Assembly: GCA_905182305.1 (NCBI GenBank)
Contig: CAJJBB010000003.1
Span: forward strand, 248,001 to 312,000
Reading direction: 5' to 3'
DNA from: Flavobacteria bacterium MS024-2A
GTDB taxonomy: Bacteria > Bacteroidota > Bacteroidia > Flavobacteriales > Flavobacteriaceae
Length of the DNA: 64,000 nucleotides
The position numbers and the translations under genes are program-made. Shown here piece by piece: positions 1 to 10,700 of the stretch (position 1 is its first letter; the number at the start of each line of letters is the position of its first letter). Under the pieces are notes generated by a model, which had not been told where the DNA came from, did no database searches, and worked only from the letters and a program-made list of their open reading frames with translations.

Positions 1-192
1 ATTTTAATGACACGTGAGAAATTTCTTGGAGTCCCTAGTTATGCAGACAGAGAAATTACTCCAGGAAGTATTTACCATGTTTTAATGTATGGTAAAAATG
101 CAATGGGCTCACATGCAGGTCAGGTTAATGCAAAAGAACGTTGGCAAATTGCTCAGCATGTAATGGAATTGAGAAATAAACTTATTAAATAA
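1..192 (+). CDS. actE: ActE-like cytochrome c subunit of alternative complex III, C-terminal end (partial)
   Basis: The reading frame is open from base 1, so the start lies outside the window and only about 63 C-terminal residues remain. The tail contains a GKNAMGSHAGQV stretch, typical of the ActE mono-heme cytochrome c of alternative complex III, where the Met is the likely distal heme ligand. The CxxCH heme motif must be upstream. ActE carries electrons within the periplasmic part of the quinol:cytochrome c oxidoreductase. The assignment rests on this tail plus the following actF and cox genes. It is 15 bases upstream of actF and surely in the same operon. Confidence 0.8.
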   Translation: MLMTREKFLGVPSYADREITPGSIYHVLMYGKNAMGSHAGQVNAKERWQIAQHVMELRNKLIK

Positions 193-207
193 TATTAAGG
201 AAATATA

Positions 208-1590
208 ATGATGTATACCTTTCCAAATAAACTTAGAAATTTAGCAATTGCCTTTATGGTAATTGGATTTTTAGGTCTTGCATATGGTTTTATAAAAGCA
301 CCAAAGACAATTGAAGAAGCCAAAGCAATGGTTGCTTCAAGTCATGGTGAAGGCCACGGAGAATCTCATGATGAAACTACCACAACTAATCATGGTGAAG
401 AAGATACTCATGCTGTTTCTGAAAGTCATGAGACTTCTGAAGTAGACGATCACGCCTCCTCTTCACATCAGGAAACACATGACGCAAGTCATGACGAGCA
501 CCTTTTTCATCAATTGAGTAACAAGCCATGGGCTGCATTTTATGTTGCTGCTTTTTTCTTTTTTATGATCTCTTTAGGCGTCCTTGCTTTTTATGCAATT
601 CAACGTGCTGCTCAAGCAGGGTGGTCTCCCGTTCTTTATAGAGTAATGGAAGGAATTACTGCATACATGCTTCCAGGAGGGATTGTAATTATCGTAATTC
701 TAGCGCTATCGGGAATGCATTTGAATCATTTATTCATCTGGATGGATCCTGAGGTAGTAGCACATGACGAATTAATTGCTGGTAAAACCGGATATTTAAA
801 TGTGCCCTTCTTTCTTGTTAGAGCTGTTTTATTTCTTCTAGGCTGGACAACCTATAGGTATTTTTCACGTAAATTTTCTTTAGCTCAAGATCAATCCGAT
901 AACATTTCAAACCACAAGAAAAATTTCAGAATATCAGCAGCTTTCCTAGTATTCTTTATTTATTCAGAATCTGTTATGTCATGGGATTGGATCATGTCAA
1001 TTGATCCACATTGGTTCAGCACATTATTTGGTTGGTATGTTTTTGCCAGTATGATTGTTTCAGGAGTAACAACTATAGCCCTAATAACAATTTATCTTAA
1101 ATCCAAAGGTTATTTGGAATTTGTAAATGATAGTCATATCCATGATTTAGGAAAATTCATGTTCGGGTTTAGTGTTTTTTGGACTTATTTATGGTTCTCT
1201 CAATTTATGCTGATATGGTATTCAAATATCCCTGAAGAAGTTACTTATTTCATGACACGTATTGAGGATTACAATCTTCCCTTTTTCGGAATGGTTGTTA
1301 TGAACTTTATTTTCCCATTATTAATCTTAATGAATAGTGATTACAAACGAATTAATTATTTCATCGTAATGACAGGTATAGTTGTCATTTTAGGACATTA
1401 TATGGATGTTTATAATATGATTATGCCATCAGCAGTAGGAGATCAATGGTTTATTGGTGTTGCTGAAATAGGAGGCTTTTTGTTTTTCTTAGGATTGTTC
1501 ATATTTATAGTATTTAGTGAGTTAACAAAAGCTCCTTTATTTGCGAAAGGGGATCCTTTTATGGGTGAAAGTGAGCGTTTTCATTATTAG
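208..1590 (+). CDS. actF: Alternative complex III membrane subunit ActF (quinol:cytochrome c oxidoreductase)
   Basis: This 460-residue integral membrane protein belongs to the ActC/ActF (NrfD-like) group, which forms the quinol-oxidising membrane core of alternative complex III. About ten hydrophobic segments are visible. One lies near residues 11-28 and the rest from about 108 to the end. Between the first two segments (residues 46-101) is an unusual acidic, His-rich stretch with about a dozen histidines, probably an exposed loop that could bind metal. The start is ATG-ATG. The gene sits between actE and coxB, the usual order in Flavobacteriia, so quinol oxidation is genetically coupled to the terminal oxidase. 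Confidence 0.88.
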   Translation: MMYTFPNKLRNLAIAFMVIGFLGLAYGFIKAPKTIEEAKAMVASSHGEGHGESHDETTTTNHGEEDTHAVSESHETSEVDDHASSSHQETHDASHDEHLFHQLSNKPWAAFYVAAFFFFMISLGVLAFYAIQRAAQAGWSPVLYRVMEGITAYMLPGGIVIIVILALSGMHLNHLFIWMDPEVVAHDELIAGKTGYLNVPFFLVRAVLFLLGWTTYRYFSRKFSLAQDQSDNISNHKKNFRISAAFLVFFIYSESVMSWDWIMSIDPHWFSTLFGWYVFASMIVSGVTTIALITIYLKSKGYLEFVNDSHIHDLGKFMFGFSVFWTYLWFSQFMLIWYSNIPEEVTYFMTRIEDYNLPFFGMVVMNFIFPLLILMNSDYKRINYFIVMTGIVVILGHYMDVYNMIMPSAVGDQWFIGVAEIGGFLFFLGLFIFIVFSELTKAPLFAKGDPFMGESERFHY

Positions 1591-1611
1591 TAAATTTAAT
1601 TGAAAAGATAA

Positions 1612-2676
1612 ATGAATGTTATTTTGATATTTTCTGTTCTTGTTTTAATTGCTATAGCATTATGGCAAATAACAAAGATTTTTGAGTTATCTCAAGAGAA
1701 GAAAGTTAATACACAGGTTGCCACTGATAAGGACAATGATTGGAATGGTAAATTAATGTTTGCCTTTCTGATTTTTATTTATGCTCTTACACTTTATTCC
1801 TTTTGGGCTTACGGTGATGTTTTATTACCAGAAGCAGCATCAGAGCATGGAGGTGATTACGACCAATTGATGTGGATTTCTTTCGCATTAATCTTTTTTG
1901 TTCAAACCATTACTCAAGCATTATTATATTATTTTTCATATAAGTATCGTGGTGAGAAAGGTAAAAAAGCATTGTTTTATGCAGACAATGATAAGCTTGA
2001 AATGATATGGACAATCATTCCTGTAATCACATTAGCAGGGTTGATTTTATACGGACTCTATACATGGACGGACATCATGACGGTTGAAGAAAATGATGAA
2101 GCCCTTGTGGTTGAGTTATATGCACAGCAGTTTAATTGGAAAGCTCGCTATGCAGGAGAAGACGGGGTTTTGGGTGATGCTAACGTTCGTTTTTTGCAAG
2201 ATTTTGATGGTAAAAACCTTGTAGGGATTGATGCTACAGATCCTAATGGATTTGATGATGTAGTTGTCCAAGAACTTCACTTACCTGTGGGAAGAGAAGT
2301 TATTTTTAAAATGCGTTCTCAAGATGTACTTCACTCTGCATTCATGCCGCACTTTAGAGCACAAATGAACTGTGTTCCAGGAATGATTACTGAATTTGCT
2401 TACACACCTAAAACTACTACGGAGGCGATGCGTCAAAATCCAGATATGGTGGCTAAGGTTAAGAAAATAAACAAAATTAGAGTAGAAAAAAGTAAGGATT
2501 TAGTAGCAAGTGGTGATACTGCTCTAGACCCTTATGAATTTGATTACCTCTTACTTTGCAATAAAGTATGCGGTGCTTCTCACTACAATATGCAAATGAA
2601 AATAATTGTAGAATCACAGAAAGAGTATAATCAGTGGATGGAACAACAACAAACTTTTGCCGAATTTATTCAATAG
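1612..2676 (+). CDS. coxB: Cytochrome c oxidase subunit II
   Basis: This 354-residue subunit II of an aa3-type heme-copper oxidase takes electrons from cytochrome c through its binuclear CuA site. The CuA ligand cluster is complete: Cys316, Cys320, His324 and Met327 in CNKVCGASHYNM, plus an upstream His in the DVLHSAF stretch. The N-terminus has a first hydrophobic segment at about residues 2-20. Two further transmembrane helices follow at about 48-66 and 86-107, ahead of a second helical-hairpin region and the periplasmic cupredoxin domain. No CxxCH heme motif is fused at the C-terminus, so this is not a caa3-type subunit. It is 21 bases after actF and 22 bases before coxA, in one operon. 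Confidence 0.95.
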   Translation: MNVILIFSVLVLIAIALWQITKIFELSQEKKVNTQVATDKDNDWNGKLMFAFLIFIYALTLYSFWAYGDVLLPEAASEHGGDYDQLMWISFALIFFVQTITQALLYYFSYKYRGEKGKKALFYADNDKLEMIWTIIPVITLAGLILYGLYTWTDIMTVEENDEALVVELYAQQFNWKARYAGEDGVLGDANVRFLQDFDGKNLVGIDATDPNGFDDVVVQELHLPVGREVIFKMRSQDVLHSAFMPHFRAQMNCVPGMITEFAYTPKTTTEAMRQNPDMVAKVKKINKIRVEKSKDLVASGDTALDPYEFDYLLLCNKVCGASHYNMQMKIIVESQKEYNQWMEQQQTFAEFIQ

Positions 2677-2698
2677 ATAAATATTTAAAATAATAGAT

Positions 2699-4486
2699 AT
2701 GTCAACAGCAGCACAAGCTCATGAAGAGGATCACGAACATCATCACAAAGAAACCTTTGTAACGAAATATATTTTTAGTCAAGATCATAAAATGATCTCT
2801 AAGCAGTATTTAATTACTGGTTTATTCATGGGTATCATTGGAATTGCAATGTCCCTATTATTTCGTCTTCAATTAGCATGGCCAGAGCAGCCTTTTGGAA
2901 TTTTTGAAGTTCTTCTGGGAAAATGGGCTCCTGATGGGGTAATGGATCCTAATGTTTATTTAGCACTGGTTACCATTCATGGAACTATTATGGTCTTTTT
3001 TGTATTGACCGCAGGACTAAGTGGAACTTTTAGTAACCTATTAATTCCATTACAAATTGGAGCACGTGACATGGCTTCAGGTTTATTAAACATGATTTCA
3101 TTTTGGTTATTTTTTCTCTCCAGTGTTATCATGATTTTTTCTCTTTTTGTTGAGGCAGGACCTGCAGCAGCAGGTTGGACTGTCTATCCACCCCTTAGTG
3201 CATTACCACAAGCACAACCTGGTTCTGGAACTGGAATGACCCTCTGGCTAGTTTCAATGGCAATTTTCGTAGCTTCTTCTTTACTAGGGTCTCTTAATTA
3301 TATAGTTACAGTAATTAATTTAAGAACCAAGGGAATGAGTATGACACGTCTTCCTTTGACCATTTGGGCATTTTTTGTAACAGCTATTATTGGTGTGGTA
3401 TCTTTCCCAGTATTATTATCAGCGGCCTTATTACTGATAATGGATCGTAGTTTTGGAACATCATTCTTCCTTTCAGATATTTTTATTCAAGGAGAAGTAT
3501 TACATTATCAAGGAGGTTCACCTGTTTTGTATGAACACCTATTTTGGTTTCTAGGACACCCTGAGGTATACATTGTATTGCTTCCTGCACTTGGGATTAC
3601 ATCAGAAATTATTGCAACAAATGCACGAAAGCCAATCTTTGGGTACCGAGCGATGGTAGCCTCTATTTTGGCAATCGCATTCCTTTCAACTATTGTGTGG
3701 GGACACCACATGTTTATTTCAGGAATGAATCCTTTCTTGGGCTCAGTATTTACATTTACTACCTTATTGATTGCAATTCCATCTGCAGTAAAGGCTTTTA
3801 ATTATATCACGACTCTTTGGAAGGGTAATTTGCAATTAAACCCTGCAATGCTCTTCTCAATTGGGTTAGTTTCTACTTTTATTACAGGAGGTTTGACGGG
3901 AATTATTCTTGGAGATAGCACCTTAGATATTAATGTACACGATACTTATTTTGTAGTAGCTCACTTCCACTTGGTAATGGGTATTTCTGCTTTATATGGA
4001 TTGTTTGCTGGGGTTTACCACTGGTTTCCAAAAATGTTTGGCCGTATGATGAACAAAAACTTAGGATATTTTCATTTCTGGGTAACAGCTGTTTGTGCTT
4101 ATGGTGTGTTTTTTCCAATGCACTTTATTGGGATGGCAGGTCTTCCAAGACGTTATTATACAAATACAGCATTCCCATACTTTGATGACCTTGCTGATAT
4201 AAATGTATTGATTACAGTATTTGCTTTAGTTGCTGGTGCTGCACAACTTGTTTTTTTATACAATTTTATATCTAGTATGTTCTATGGAAAAGAAGCTGAA
4301 CAAAATCCTTGGAAATCAAATACACTAGAATGGACAGCACCTGTAGAGCACATGCATGGTAACTGGCCGGGAGAAATTCCTCACGTTCACCGATGGGCCT
4401 ATGACTATTCCAAGCCCGGGGCTGAGGATGATTTTATACCACAACACATTCCTTTAAAACAAGGTGAAGAAGAATTACAGCATTAA
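2699..4486 (+). CDS. coxA: Cytochrome c oxidase subunit I
   Basis: This 595-residue catalytic subunit of an A-type heme-copper oxidase reduces O2 to water and pumps protons. Visible ligands are His94 (low-spin heme, IHGTIMVF), His287 with Tyr291 in GHPEVY (CuB and the cross-linked Tyr), His336-His337 (CuB), and His422/His424 in AHFHL (heme irons). Glu289 of HPEVY is the D-channel glutamate, which points to type A1. The N-terminus (residues 8-16) is His-rich, echoing the His-rich loop of ActF. Subunits III and IV are absent here and lie near 32 kb. The gene closes the operon and is followed by a strong terminator. Confidence 0.97.
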   Translation: MSTAAQAHEEDHEHHHKETFVTKYIFSQDHKMISKQYLITGLFMGIIGIAMSLLFRLQLAWPEQPFGIFEVLLGKWAPDGVMDPNVYLALVTIHGTIMVFFVLTAGLSGTFSNLLIPLQIGARDMASGLLNMISFWLFFLSSVIMIFSLFVEAGPAAAGWTVYPPLSALPQAQPGSGTGMTLWLVSMAIFVASSLLGSLNYIVTVINLRTKGMSMTRLPLTIWAFFVTAIIGVVSFPVLLSAALLLIMDRSFGTSFFLSDIFIQGEVLHYQGGSPVLYEHLFWFLGHPEVYIVLLPALGITSEIIATNARKPIFGYRAMVASILAIAFLSTIVWGHHMFISGMNPFLGSVFTFTTLLIAIPSAVKAFNYITTLWKGNLQLNPAMLFSIGLVSTFITGGLTGIILGDSTLDINVHDTYFVVAHFHLVMGISALYGLFAGVYHWFPKMFGRMMNKNLGYFHFWVTAVCAYGVFFPMHFIGMAGLPRRYYTNTAFPYFDDLADINVLITVFALVAGAAQLVFLYNFISSMFYGKEAEQNPWKSNTLEWTAPVEHMHGNWPGEIPHVHRWAYDYSKPGAEDDFIPQHIPLKQGEEELQH

Positions 4487-4508
4487 TATTCAAAGAGATA
4501 TTAATATG

Positions 4509-4534
4509 AAAGAGGCCTTAGGGCCTCTTTTTTA
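4509..4534 (+). terminator. Rho-independent terminator after coxA
   Basis: A 9-bp stem (AAAGAGGCC, with its complement at 4522-4530) and a 4-base loop are followed by a T-rich tract. It lies 22 bases after the coxA stop and before the ruvB promoter, so it ends the actEF-coxBA operon. Confidence 0.85.
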
Positions 4535-4545
4535 TTTTGTTCCTT

Positions 4546-4553
4546 TATATTTG
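4546..4553 (+). promoter_or_regulatory. Candidate -7 promoter element of ruvB
   Basis: TATATTTG matches the Bacteroidota -7 consensus TAnnTTTG exactly. It ends only five bases before the ruvB ATG at 4559, so transcription would start at or next to the start codon. This suggests a leaderless mRNA. No convincing -33 TTG is present at the usual spacing. Confidence 0.5.
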
Positions 4554-4558
4554 TAAAG

Positions 4559-5578
4559 ATGAATGAAAATTTAGATCCCGATAAAGAGCGTTTTACACCT
4601 GAAGAACAAGACCATGACAGGGCTTTAAGGCCCCTAAGTTTTGACGATTTCGCAGGACAAGATTCTATTCTGGAAAATTTAAAGGTTTTTGTTGAAGCTG
4701 CAAAACAAAGAGATGAAGCTCTAGACCATACTTTATTTCATGGTCCTCCAGGATTGGGAAAAACTACCCTTGCTCATATCTTAGCGAATGAATTACAAGT
4801 AGGCATTAAGCTCACTTCGGGACCTGTTTTGGATAAACCCGGTGATCTAGCAGGCTTGTTAACGAACCTTCAGCCTCGTGATATTTTATTTATTGATGAA
4901 ATTCACCGTTTGTCTCCCATTGTTGAGGAATATCTTTATTCTGCTATGGAAGATTATAGAATTGATATTATGATTGAATCTGGCCCTAATGCTCGCTCGG
5001 TACAGATTAATCTTGAGCCCTTTACCCTTGTTGGGGCAACAACTCGCTCAGGTTTGCTTACAGCACCCATGAGAGCCCGTTTTGGGATAAGTAATCGACT
5101 TGAGTATTATTCAACAGAGTTACTCTCAACAATTGTACAAAGAAGTTCTGAAATCTTAACAGTTCCTATTGATCCAGAAGCTGCAATTGAAATTGCAGGT
5201 AGAAGTAGAGGAACCCCAAGAATTTCAAATGCTTTATTGCGACGTGTTCGTGATTTTGCTCAAATAAAAGGAAATGGCTCTGTAGACATGGAAATTACTC
5301 AATATGCGCTTAAAGCATTGCAAGTTGATGCTCATGGATTGGATGAAATGGATAATAAAATCTTAACCACTTTAATTGATAAGTTTAAAGGAGGTCCAGT
5401 GGGTATTACCACTTTATCTACAGCTGTTTCTGAAAACGCAGAGACCATAGAAGAGGTCTATGAACCTTTCTTAATTCAACAAGGTTTTATCGTTAGGACT
5501 CCACGAGGGAGAGAGGTTACAGAACTAGCCTATAAACACCTGGGAAGAATTAAGGCAAACCAAGGGGGACTTTTTTAG
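4559..5578 (+). CDS. ruvB: Holliday junction branch migration helicase RuvB
   Basis: This 339-residue AAA+ ATPase is the motor of the RuvAB complex that drives Holliday junction branch migration in recombinational repair. Walker A is GPPGLGKTT (62-70) and Walker B is DEIH (113-116). The sensor/arginine-finger region GATTRSGLL follows, then the [13 protein letters not shown] segment, and a C-terminal winged helix fills the last ~75 residues. Length matches the family. Its partner ruvA is about 16 kb away (21.4 kb), as is common in Bacteroidota. queG follows after 16 bases and is probably co-transcribed. Confidence 0.97.
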   Translation: MNENLDPDKERFTPEEQDHDRALRPLSFDDFAGQDSILENLKVFVEAAKQRDEALDHTLFHGPPGLGKTTLAHILANELQVGIKLTSGPVLDKPGDLAGLLTNLQPRDILFIDEIHRLSPIVEEYLYSAMEDYRIDIMIESGPNARSVQINLEPFTLVGATTRSGLLTAPMRARFGISNRLEYYSTELLSTIVQRSSEILTVPIDPEAAIEIAGRSRGTPRISNALLRRVRDFAQIKGNGSVDMEITQYALKALQVDAHGLDEMDNKILTTLIDKFKGGPVGITTLSTAVSENAETIEEVYEPFLIQQGFIVRTPRGREVTELAYKHLGRIKANQGGLF

Positions 5579-5594
5579 CGACTAAAGTATTACC

Positions 5595-6524
5595 ATGCTT
5601 GATAAAAAAAGCCACTATTCAGAAAGTATTAAAAGTAAAGCTAAAGCCTTAGGCTTTTTATCTTGTGGTATTTCAAAAGCAGATTTTCTAGAAGAAGAAG
5701 CCCCTCGTTTAGAACAGTGGCTCAATCAAAATCATCATGGAGAAATGGCCTACATGGCAAATCATTTTGATAAACGACTAGATCCAAGAGTTTTAGTGCC
5801 AGGTGCAAAAAGCGTGGTGTCCTTATTGCTTAATTATCACACTGAAGAAAAACAAACCGATGTTGAGGCGCCAAAAATAGCTTCCTATGCTTTTGGTGAC
5901 GATTATCACAAAGTTATAAAGGATAAATTAAAGGAATTGATGAGTTTTATTCATCAAGAAATAGGGGAGGTACAAGGACGGGTTTTTGTGGACTCTGCTC
6001 CGGTGATGGATAAGGCGTGGGCCGCTAAAAGCGGATTGGGCTGGATAGGAAAAAATACTAATTTAATTTCAAAAAAAGTAGGTTCTTTTTTCTTTATTGC
6101 AGAATTGATTCTTGATCTAGAATTAGAACACGATCTTCCAGCCACTGATCATTGCGGAAGTTGTACCGCCTGTATAGATGCTTGTCCAACAGATGCTTTA
6201 CTTGCGCCCTATCAAATTGATGGAAGTAAGTGTATTTCATATGTCACCATTGAGTTAAAAAATGAAATTCCAACTGATTTTCAAGGAAAAATGGATAATT
6301 GGGCTTTTGGCTGTGATGTTTGCCAAACCGTTTGTCCCTGGAATCGTTTTGCTACCCCTCATAGTGAGCCGGCATTTAATCCTCCAGATGAATTGCTATC
6401 TCTTTCTAAAAACGAGTGGGAGGAAATGACTCAAGAAGTTTTTTCTGTAATTTTTAAGAATAGCGCAATTAAACGTACAAAATATGAAGGTTTAAAGCGT
6501 AATATTAAGTTTTTATCTACCTAA
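5595..6524 (+). CDS. queG: Epoxyqueuosine reductase QueG
   Basis: This enzyme performs the last step of tRNA queuosine synthesis, the cobalamin-dependent reduction of epoxyqueuosine to queuosine. The 309-residue protein carries two [4Fe-4S] clusters. One cluster uses Cys187, 190 and 193 (CGSCTAC), and Cys197 plus Cys240, 243 and 247 (CDVCQTVCP) supply the remaining ligands. The VDSAPVMD motif holds the proposed catalytic Asp133/134, followed by the conserved [13 protein letters not shown] segment. Length is normal for the short bacteroidete form lacking the HEAT-repeat tail. It lies directly after ruvB and converges with the LacI gene, with 8 bases between stops. Confidence 0.95.
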   Translation: MLDKKSHYSESIKSKAKALGFLSCGISKADFLEEEAPRLEQWLNQNHHGEMAYMANHFDKRLDPRVLVPGAKSVVSLLLNYHTEEKQTDVEAPKIASYAFGDDYHKVIKDKLKELMSFIHQEIGEVQGRVFVDSAPVMDKAWAAKSGLGWIGKNTNLISKKVGSFFFIAELILDLELEHDLPATDHCGSCTACIDACPTDALLAPYQIDGSKCISYVTIELKNEIPTDFQGKMDNWAFGCDVCQTVCPWNRFATPHSEPAFNPPDELLSLSKNEWEEMTQEVFSVIFKNSAIKRTKYEGLKRNIKFLST

Positions 6525-6532
6525 AAGTTCTA

Positions 6533-7549
6533 TCATATTGAAGATGCTCGTTCTATCAATTCAGCTTTAATTTCTTCTCTTTTAATAGGGCTTATCTTTT
6601 TTTGTTTCAATTCAGCTTGTTCTTCTAAGAATAAGCGCATTATTTTTTCAGCCATTAAAGAAAGGTTTTGTTTTATTGAGCTTAGTTCTGGTGTAAAAAA
6701 GGTTCCAATTTCTGAATTTTCTTGTCCAATAAAACGAATGTCGTTGGGTATAGTAGACCCATTTTCTTTGTAAAACGTCATTGCACCAATGGCCAGAGGA
6801 TCATTGTAAGAAATAAAACCATCTATTTGAATGCCGCTATTAAATAATTCTTTGGCAATACGATACCCTTCAGATAAAGTACCCTGCTTAGATACTACAA
6901 TTCTTTGATTATCAATCGATATTTTATTTACTTCATGGGCTTCTCTAAAGCCAATAAATTGATTAATTGAATTTTGTGAAATCAAACTTTTTCTAATAAA
7001 AGCAATTTTGCTATTCCCCTTATTGATCAAATATTCGGTTACTCGCTTGATTATTGCTTTGTCATTGAACACTACTTTATTACAGGTAATTACTTTGGAG
7101 GTATTACTAAATGTAATTAAAGAGCTACTACTAGACATGACTTTTGTTAAATAAACGGTGCTGGTCGTTTCTTTAGTTAAGGAAATAAAAATCCCGTCGA
7201 CTTTTTGGCGCATGAGTCTTTCTAAATTCTCACTCTCTACTTGTTCTGATTCTGCGGAATTTAACACGATGGGCAAGTATCCATTTTTAGTTATTCTAAC
7301 AATTAGAGATGCCACAAGTTCGCTATAGAAATTTGTATTTAAATTAGGAACAACGATTCCAATGAGTTTTGTTTTTTTAGTTCTTAAAAAAGAGGCGTGA
7401 ATATTTGGTTCATAGCCAATTTTTTCAGCATACTCTTTCACTTTTTTTTTAGTTTCACTACCAATATCAGAATAGTCATTCATTGCCTTAGACACAGTAG
7501 TAGTCGAAATTTCTAATGCTTTAGCAATATCTTTAATGGTGATTTTCAT
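6533..7549 (-). CDS. LacI-family transcriptional regulator
   Basis: This 338-residue one-component regulator has an N-terminal helix-turn-helix at residues 2-25 (TIKDIAKALEISTTTVSKAM) and the usual hinge-helix region. A periplasmic-binding-protein-like effector domain starts around residue 60 (KLIGIVVPNLNTNFYSELV) and ends in the usual SSIKQNLSLMAEK segment. Such proteins bind short palindromes and respond to a sugar or related small ligand. It is divergent from the SusC gene across a 215-base gap that holds good palindromes, so regulation of the SusCD locus is the natural inference. The effector cannot be told from sequence. Confidence 0.93.
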   Translation of the reverse strand: MKITIKDIAKALEISTTTVSKAMNDYSDIGSETKKKVKEYAEKIGYEPNIHASFLRTKKTKLIGIVVPNLNTNFYSELVASLIVRITKNGYLPIVLNSAESEQVESENLERLMRQKVDGIFISLTKETTSTVYLTKVMSSSSSLITFSNTSKVITCNKVVFNDKAIIKRVTEYLINKGNSKIAFIRKSLISQNSINQFIGFREAHEVNKISIDNQRIVVSKQGTLSEGYRIAKELFNSGIQIDGFISYNDPLAIGAMTFYKENGSTIPNDIRFIGQENSEIGTFFTPELSSIKQNLSLMAEKIMRLFLEEQAELKQKKISPIKREEIKAELIERASSI

Positions 7550-7624
7550 AATTATTTTATTTTAACTTTTATCCATTTTATTTTTCAGTCATTATCAATG
7601 TTTTTCACATTTCTTTAGTTTGAG

Positions 7625-7661
7625 TTAATGATATTAGAATATCATTAAACTAAATCGATTT
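7625..7661. promoter_or_regulatory. Candidate LacI-type operator region between the regulator and susC-like gene
   Basis: Two perfect palindromes lie side by side. The first has 11-bp arms around a 2-base centre (TTAATGATATT at 7625-7635, complement at 7638-7648). The second is AAATCGATTT at 7652-7661, whose central CG step is typical of LacI-family sites. A weaker TTAAC/GTTAA pair lies at 7683-7697. Their place between the divergent regulator and its presumed target supports an operator role. Which one the regulator binds is unknown. Confidence 0.6.
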
Positions 7662-7764
7662 CGTATACAATATTAAGCATTTTTAACAAATCGTTAAGAT
7701 TTATTAGAAAACAATGATTAAAATTGCTAACTGAATAATTAACTAATAACTTAAACTAACTTAA

Positions 7765-10700
7765 ATGAAAAAAGAGTTCTTAAAAAAATTCCTGTACATG
7801 TTTGCATTTTTGCTTTCAGCTGGAATTTATGCACAAAACGTTACCGGTGTGGTAACTAGTGACGACGGCCCATTACCGGGAGCTACTATTCTGGTAAAAG
7901 GGACAAATAATTTTGCCACAACAGATTTTGATGGTAATTTCTCAGTAGAAGCAGCTCAAGGCGATATGCTTGTTGTTTCTTTCGTGGGATATACTACTCA
8001 AGAAGTTGCTGTAGACGGTGATCAAATCACTATAACTCTTGCTCTTGGTAATCTTTTAGAAGAAGTTATTGTAACTACTGGTTACGGTACACAGTCTAAA
8101 AGAGAGATTACAGGTGCTGTAACAACTGTCGATGCGGATGAGCTTCTTGCTGTTCCAGCAACTACTTTTGCTCAACAGCTTCAAGGTCGTGCAGCAGGTG
8201 TTACTATTATTAATGATGCAACACCAGGTGGAGAATCTACTGTTCGTATTCGTGGATTTGCTACCGTTGGTAATAACAATCCATTATATGTAATTGATGG
8301 AGTTCCTACACAGTCTCAAGGAAATTTAAATCCTAACGATATCGAAACACTACAAATATTGAAAGATGCTTCTGCATCTTCTATATATGGTGCTCGTGCA
8401 TCAAACGGTGTAGTTATTATTACAACTAAAAAAGGTAAGGTAGGAAGTGGAAATATCACATACAGCACTTACTACGGAACACAAAATACTGGACAAGATG
8501 TTGATGCAATGAATGCAGCAGATCTTGGAGAGTATCTTTACCTTGCAGATTATTATGCTGGTAAAACACCATCTCACGGTCAGTATGGTTTTTCAGGAAC
8601 TCCTGAAAACCCTGGAGTTAGTATTCCTAAATATGTTTTCCCTAGTGGAGCAAATTCAGTGGATGAGAATTTATACTCATTAACTCCTGCAAACATATAT
8701 GCGATTACTAGATCTGCCGACACTAACTGGTGGAATGAGGTAACACAATCGAATGCTCCTATTTTGAATCACCAGATTCAAGCTAGTGGTGCGAATGAAA
8801 CTTCTCAGTATGCATTTACTGCAAGTTATTTTTCTCAAGATTCTCCAGTAAGATTTGTAGGTTATGAAAGAGCTTCTATTCGTTTGAACTCTTCAACTAA
8901 AACTTTAGGCGGTCGTTTAAAGGTTGGTGAAAACTTCACTCTTTCTTTAGATAATCGTAAAGGTGGTTATAACAATAATGGAGAGCAAAATGCGGTTTCT
9001 GTGTCTTATAAGCACCACCCGTTACTTCCTATATATGATATTTCAGGACCTGAAGGAAATCAATATGGTGGTTTTGCTGGATCTCGTGGTTTAAACTTAG
9101 GTAACAACTACAATCCATACGCTACCCTATCCAGAAATCAAGATGACAGAAGCAAACGTTTTAGAGCGTTTGGTAATGTTTATGCTGAAGTAAAAATTCT
9201 AGATAAAGTTTCTGCTAAATCAAGTTTTGGTTTTGATGTAGTTGGTAGAAGAGGTATGTATATTGGACGACCTCAACCAGAATATGTAGAAGGAAACTTC
9301 GTGAATAGTTCATCTGCTGTATTCCAGCAGTCATATCAGTGGACGTTCACTAATACTGTAGCCTATAAAGAAACATTTAATGACATTCACAAAGTTGAAG
9401 CTTTAGTAGGTGTTGAAGCACTTGAATCTTTTGGTGAAATATTTGGAGCTGGAAGACAACGTTTTCCTTTTCAAACAACAGAAATTATTAGTTATTTAAA
9501 TGCTGGTAATCAAGGAACTTCTAGTAACTACGGTAATTCTCAAATTGATTATGCTTTATGGTCTCAGTTTGCAAAGTTAAACTACGGTTATGGAGATAAG
9601 TATTTAGCTCAGTTAGTAGTTCGTAATGATGCTTCCTCTCGATTTAAAGCGGCTACTTCTAGTGCAGTTTTCCCTTCTTTTAGTTTAGGTTGGAGGATTT
9701 CTGAAGAAGACTTCTTTAGTGGACTTACATTTATTGATGACCTTAAATTCAGATATGGATGGGGTAGAACAGGTAACCAAGAAATTGGAGATTACAATGC
9801 TTATACAGCTTTTCAATCTACTTCGTTTAACTCTTCTTATCCAATTGATGGTAGTGATGGTGCTGCAACTGCAGGATTTAACGCATCTCAATATGGTAAC
9901 CCTAATGCAAAATGGGAGACAACAACCTCTAATAACTTTGGGATAGATGCTCTTATGTTAGATCGTAAATTAAGCGTTGAGTTTGATTTATGGAATAGAA
10001 GCACAACAGACCTTTTATTAAACGTTCCAATTGCATACTCAGCTGGTGACGGTGGAGCTCCTGCACTTAACGTTGGTGAGATGTTAAATAGTGGTTTTGA
10101 TTTAGGATTAAGCTACAGTGACCAAAAAGGTGACTTCGGTTATTCTATTGGAGCTAATATTTCTCAATACAAAAATGAGATCATTCAGTTAGATGAGTTT
10201 GACACTCCTATTTTTGGATATAACTCTCGTGTACCTGCAATGACTATTACTCAAGTAGGTCAACCAATCTCTATGTTCTACGGATTTGAAACACAAGGTA
10301 TTTTTCAATCGGATGCTGAAGCAGCTGCATGGCCTACATATGGAGCTTACAACGCCGCTGGTAAATTCAAAATTACAGATGTTAATGGTGATGGTCAAAT
10401 CACAGATGATGACCGTACTATAATTGGTAACCCTCACCCAGACTTCGTATATGGTATTAATTTAAACTTGTCATACAAGAACTTAAACTTAAACCTATTC
10501 GGAAATGGATCACAAGGAAACGATATATATAACTATGTGCGTTATTTTGCTGACTTTAACACCTTCCAAGGTAACCGCTCAAATAGAGCATTAAATGATG
10601 CATGGCAGCCTAGTAATCCATCAGCACCAAGAAGCTCGTGGATCGCAGCTAATCCAAATGCAACATCACCTATAATGGATGCAAATGACCAGGTAAGTAG

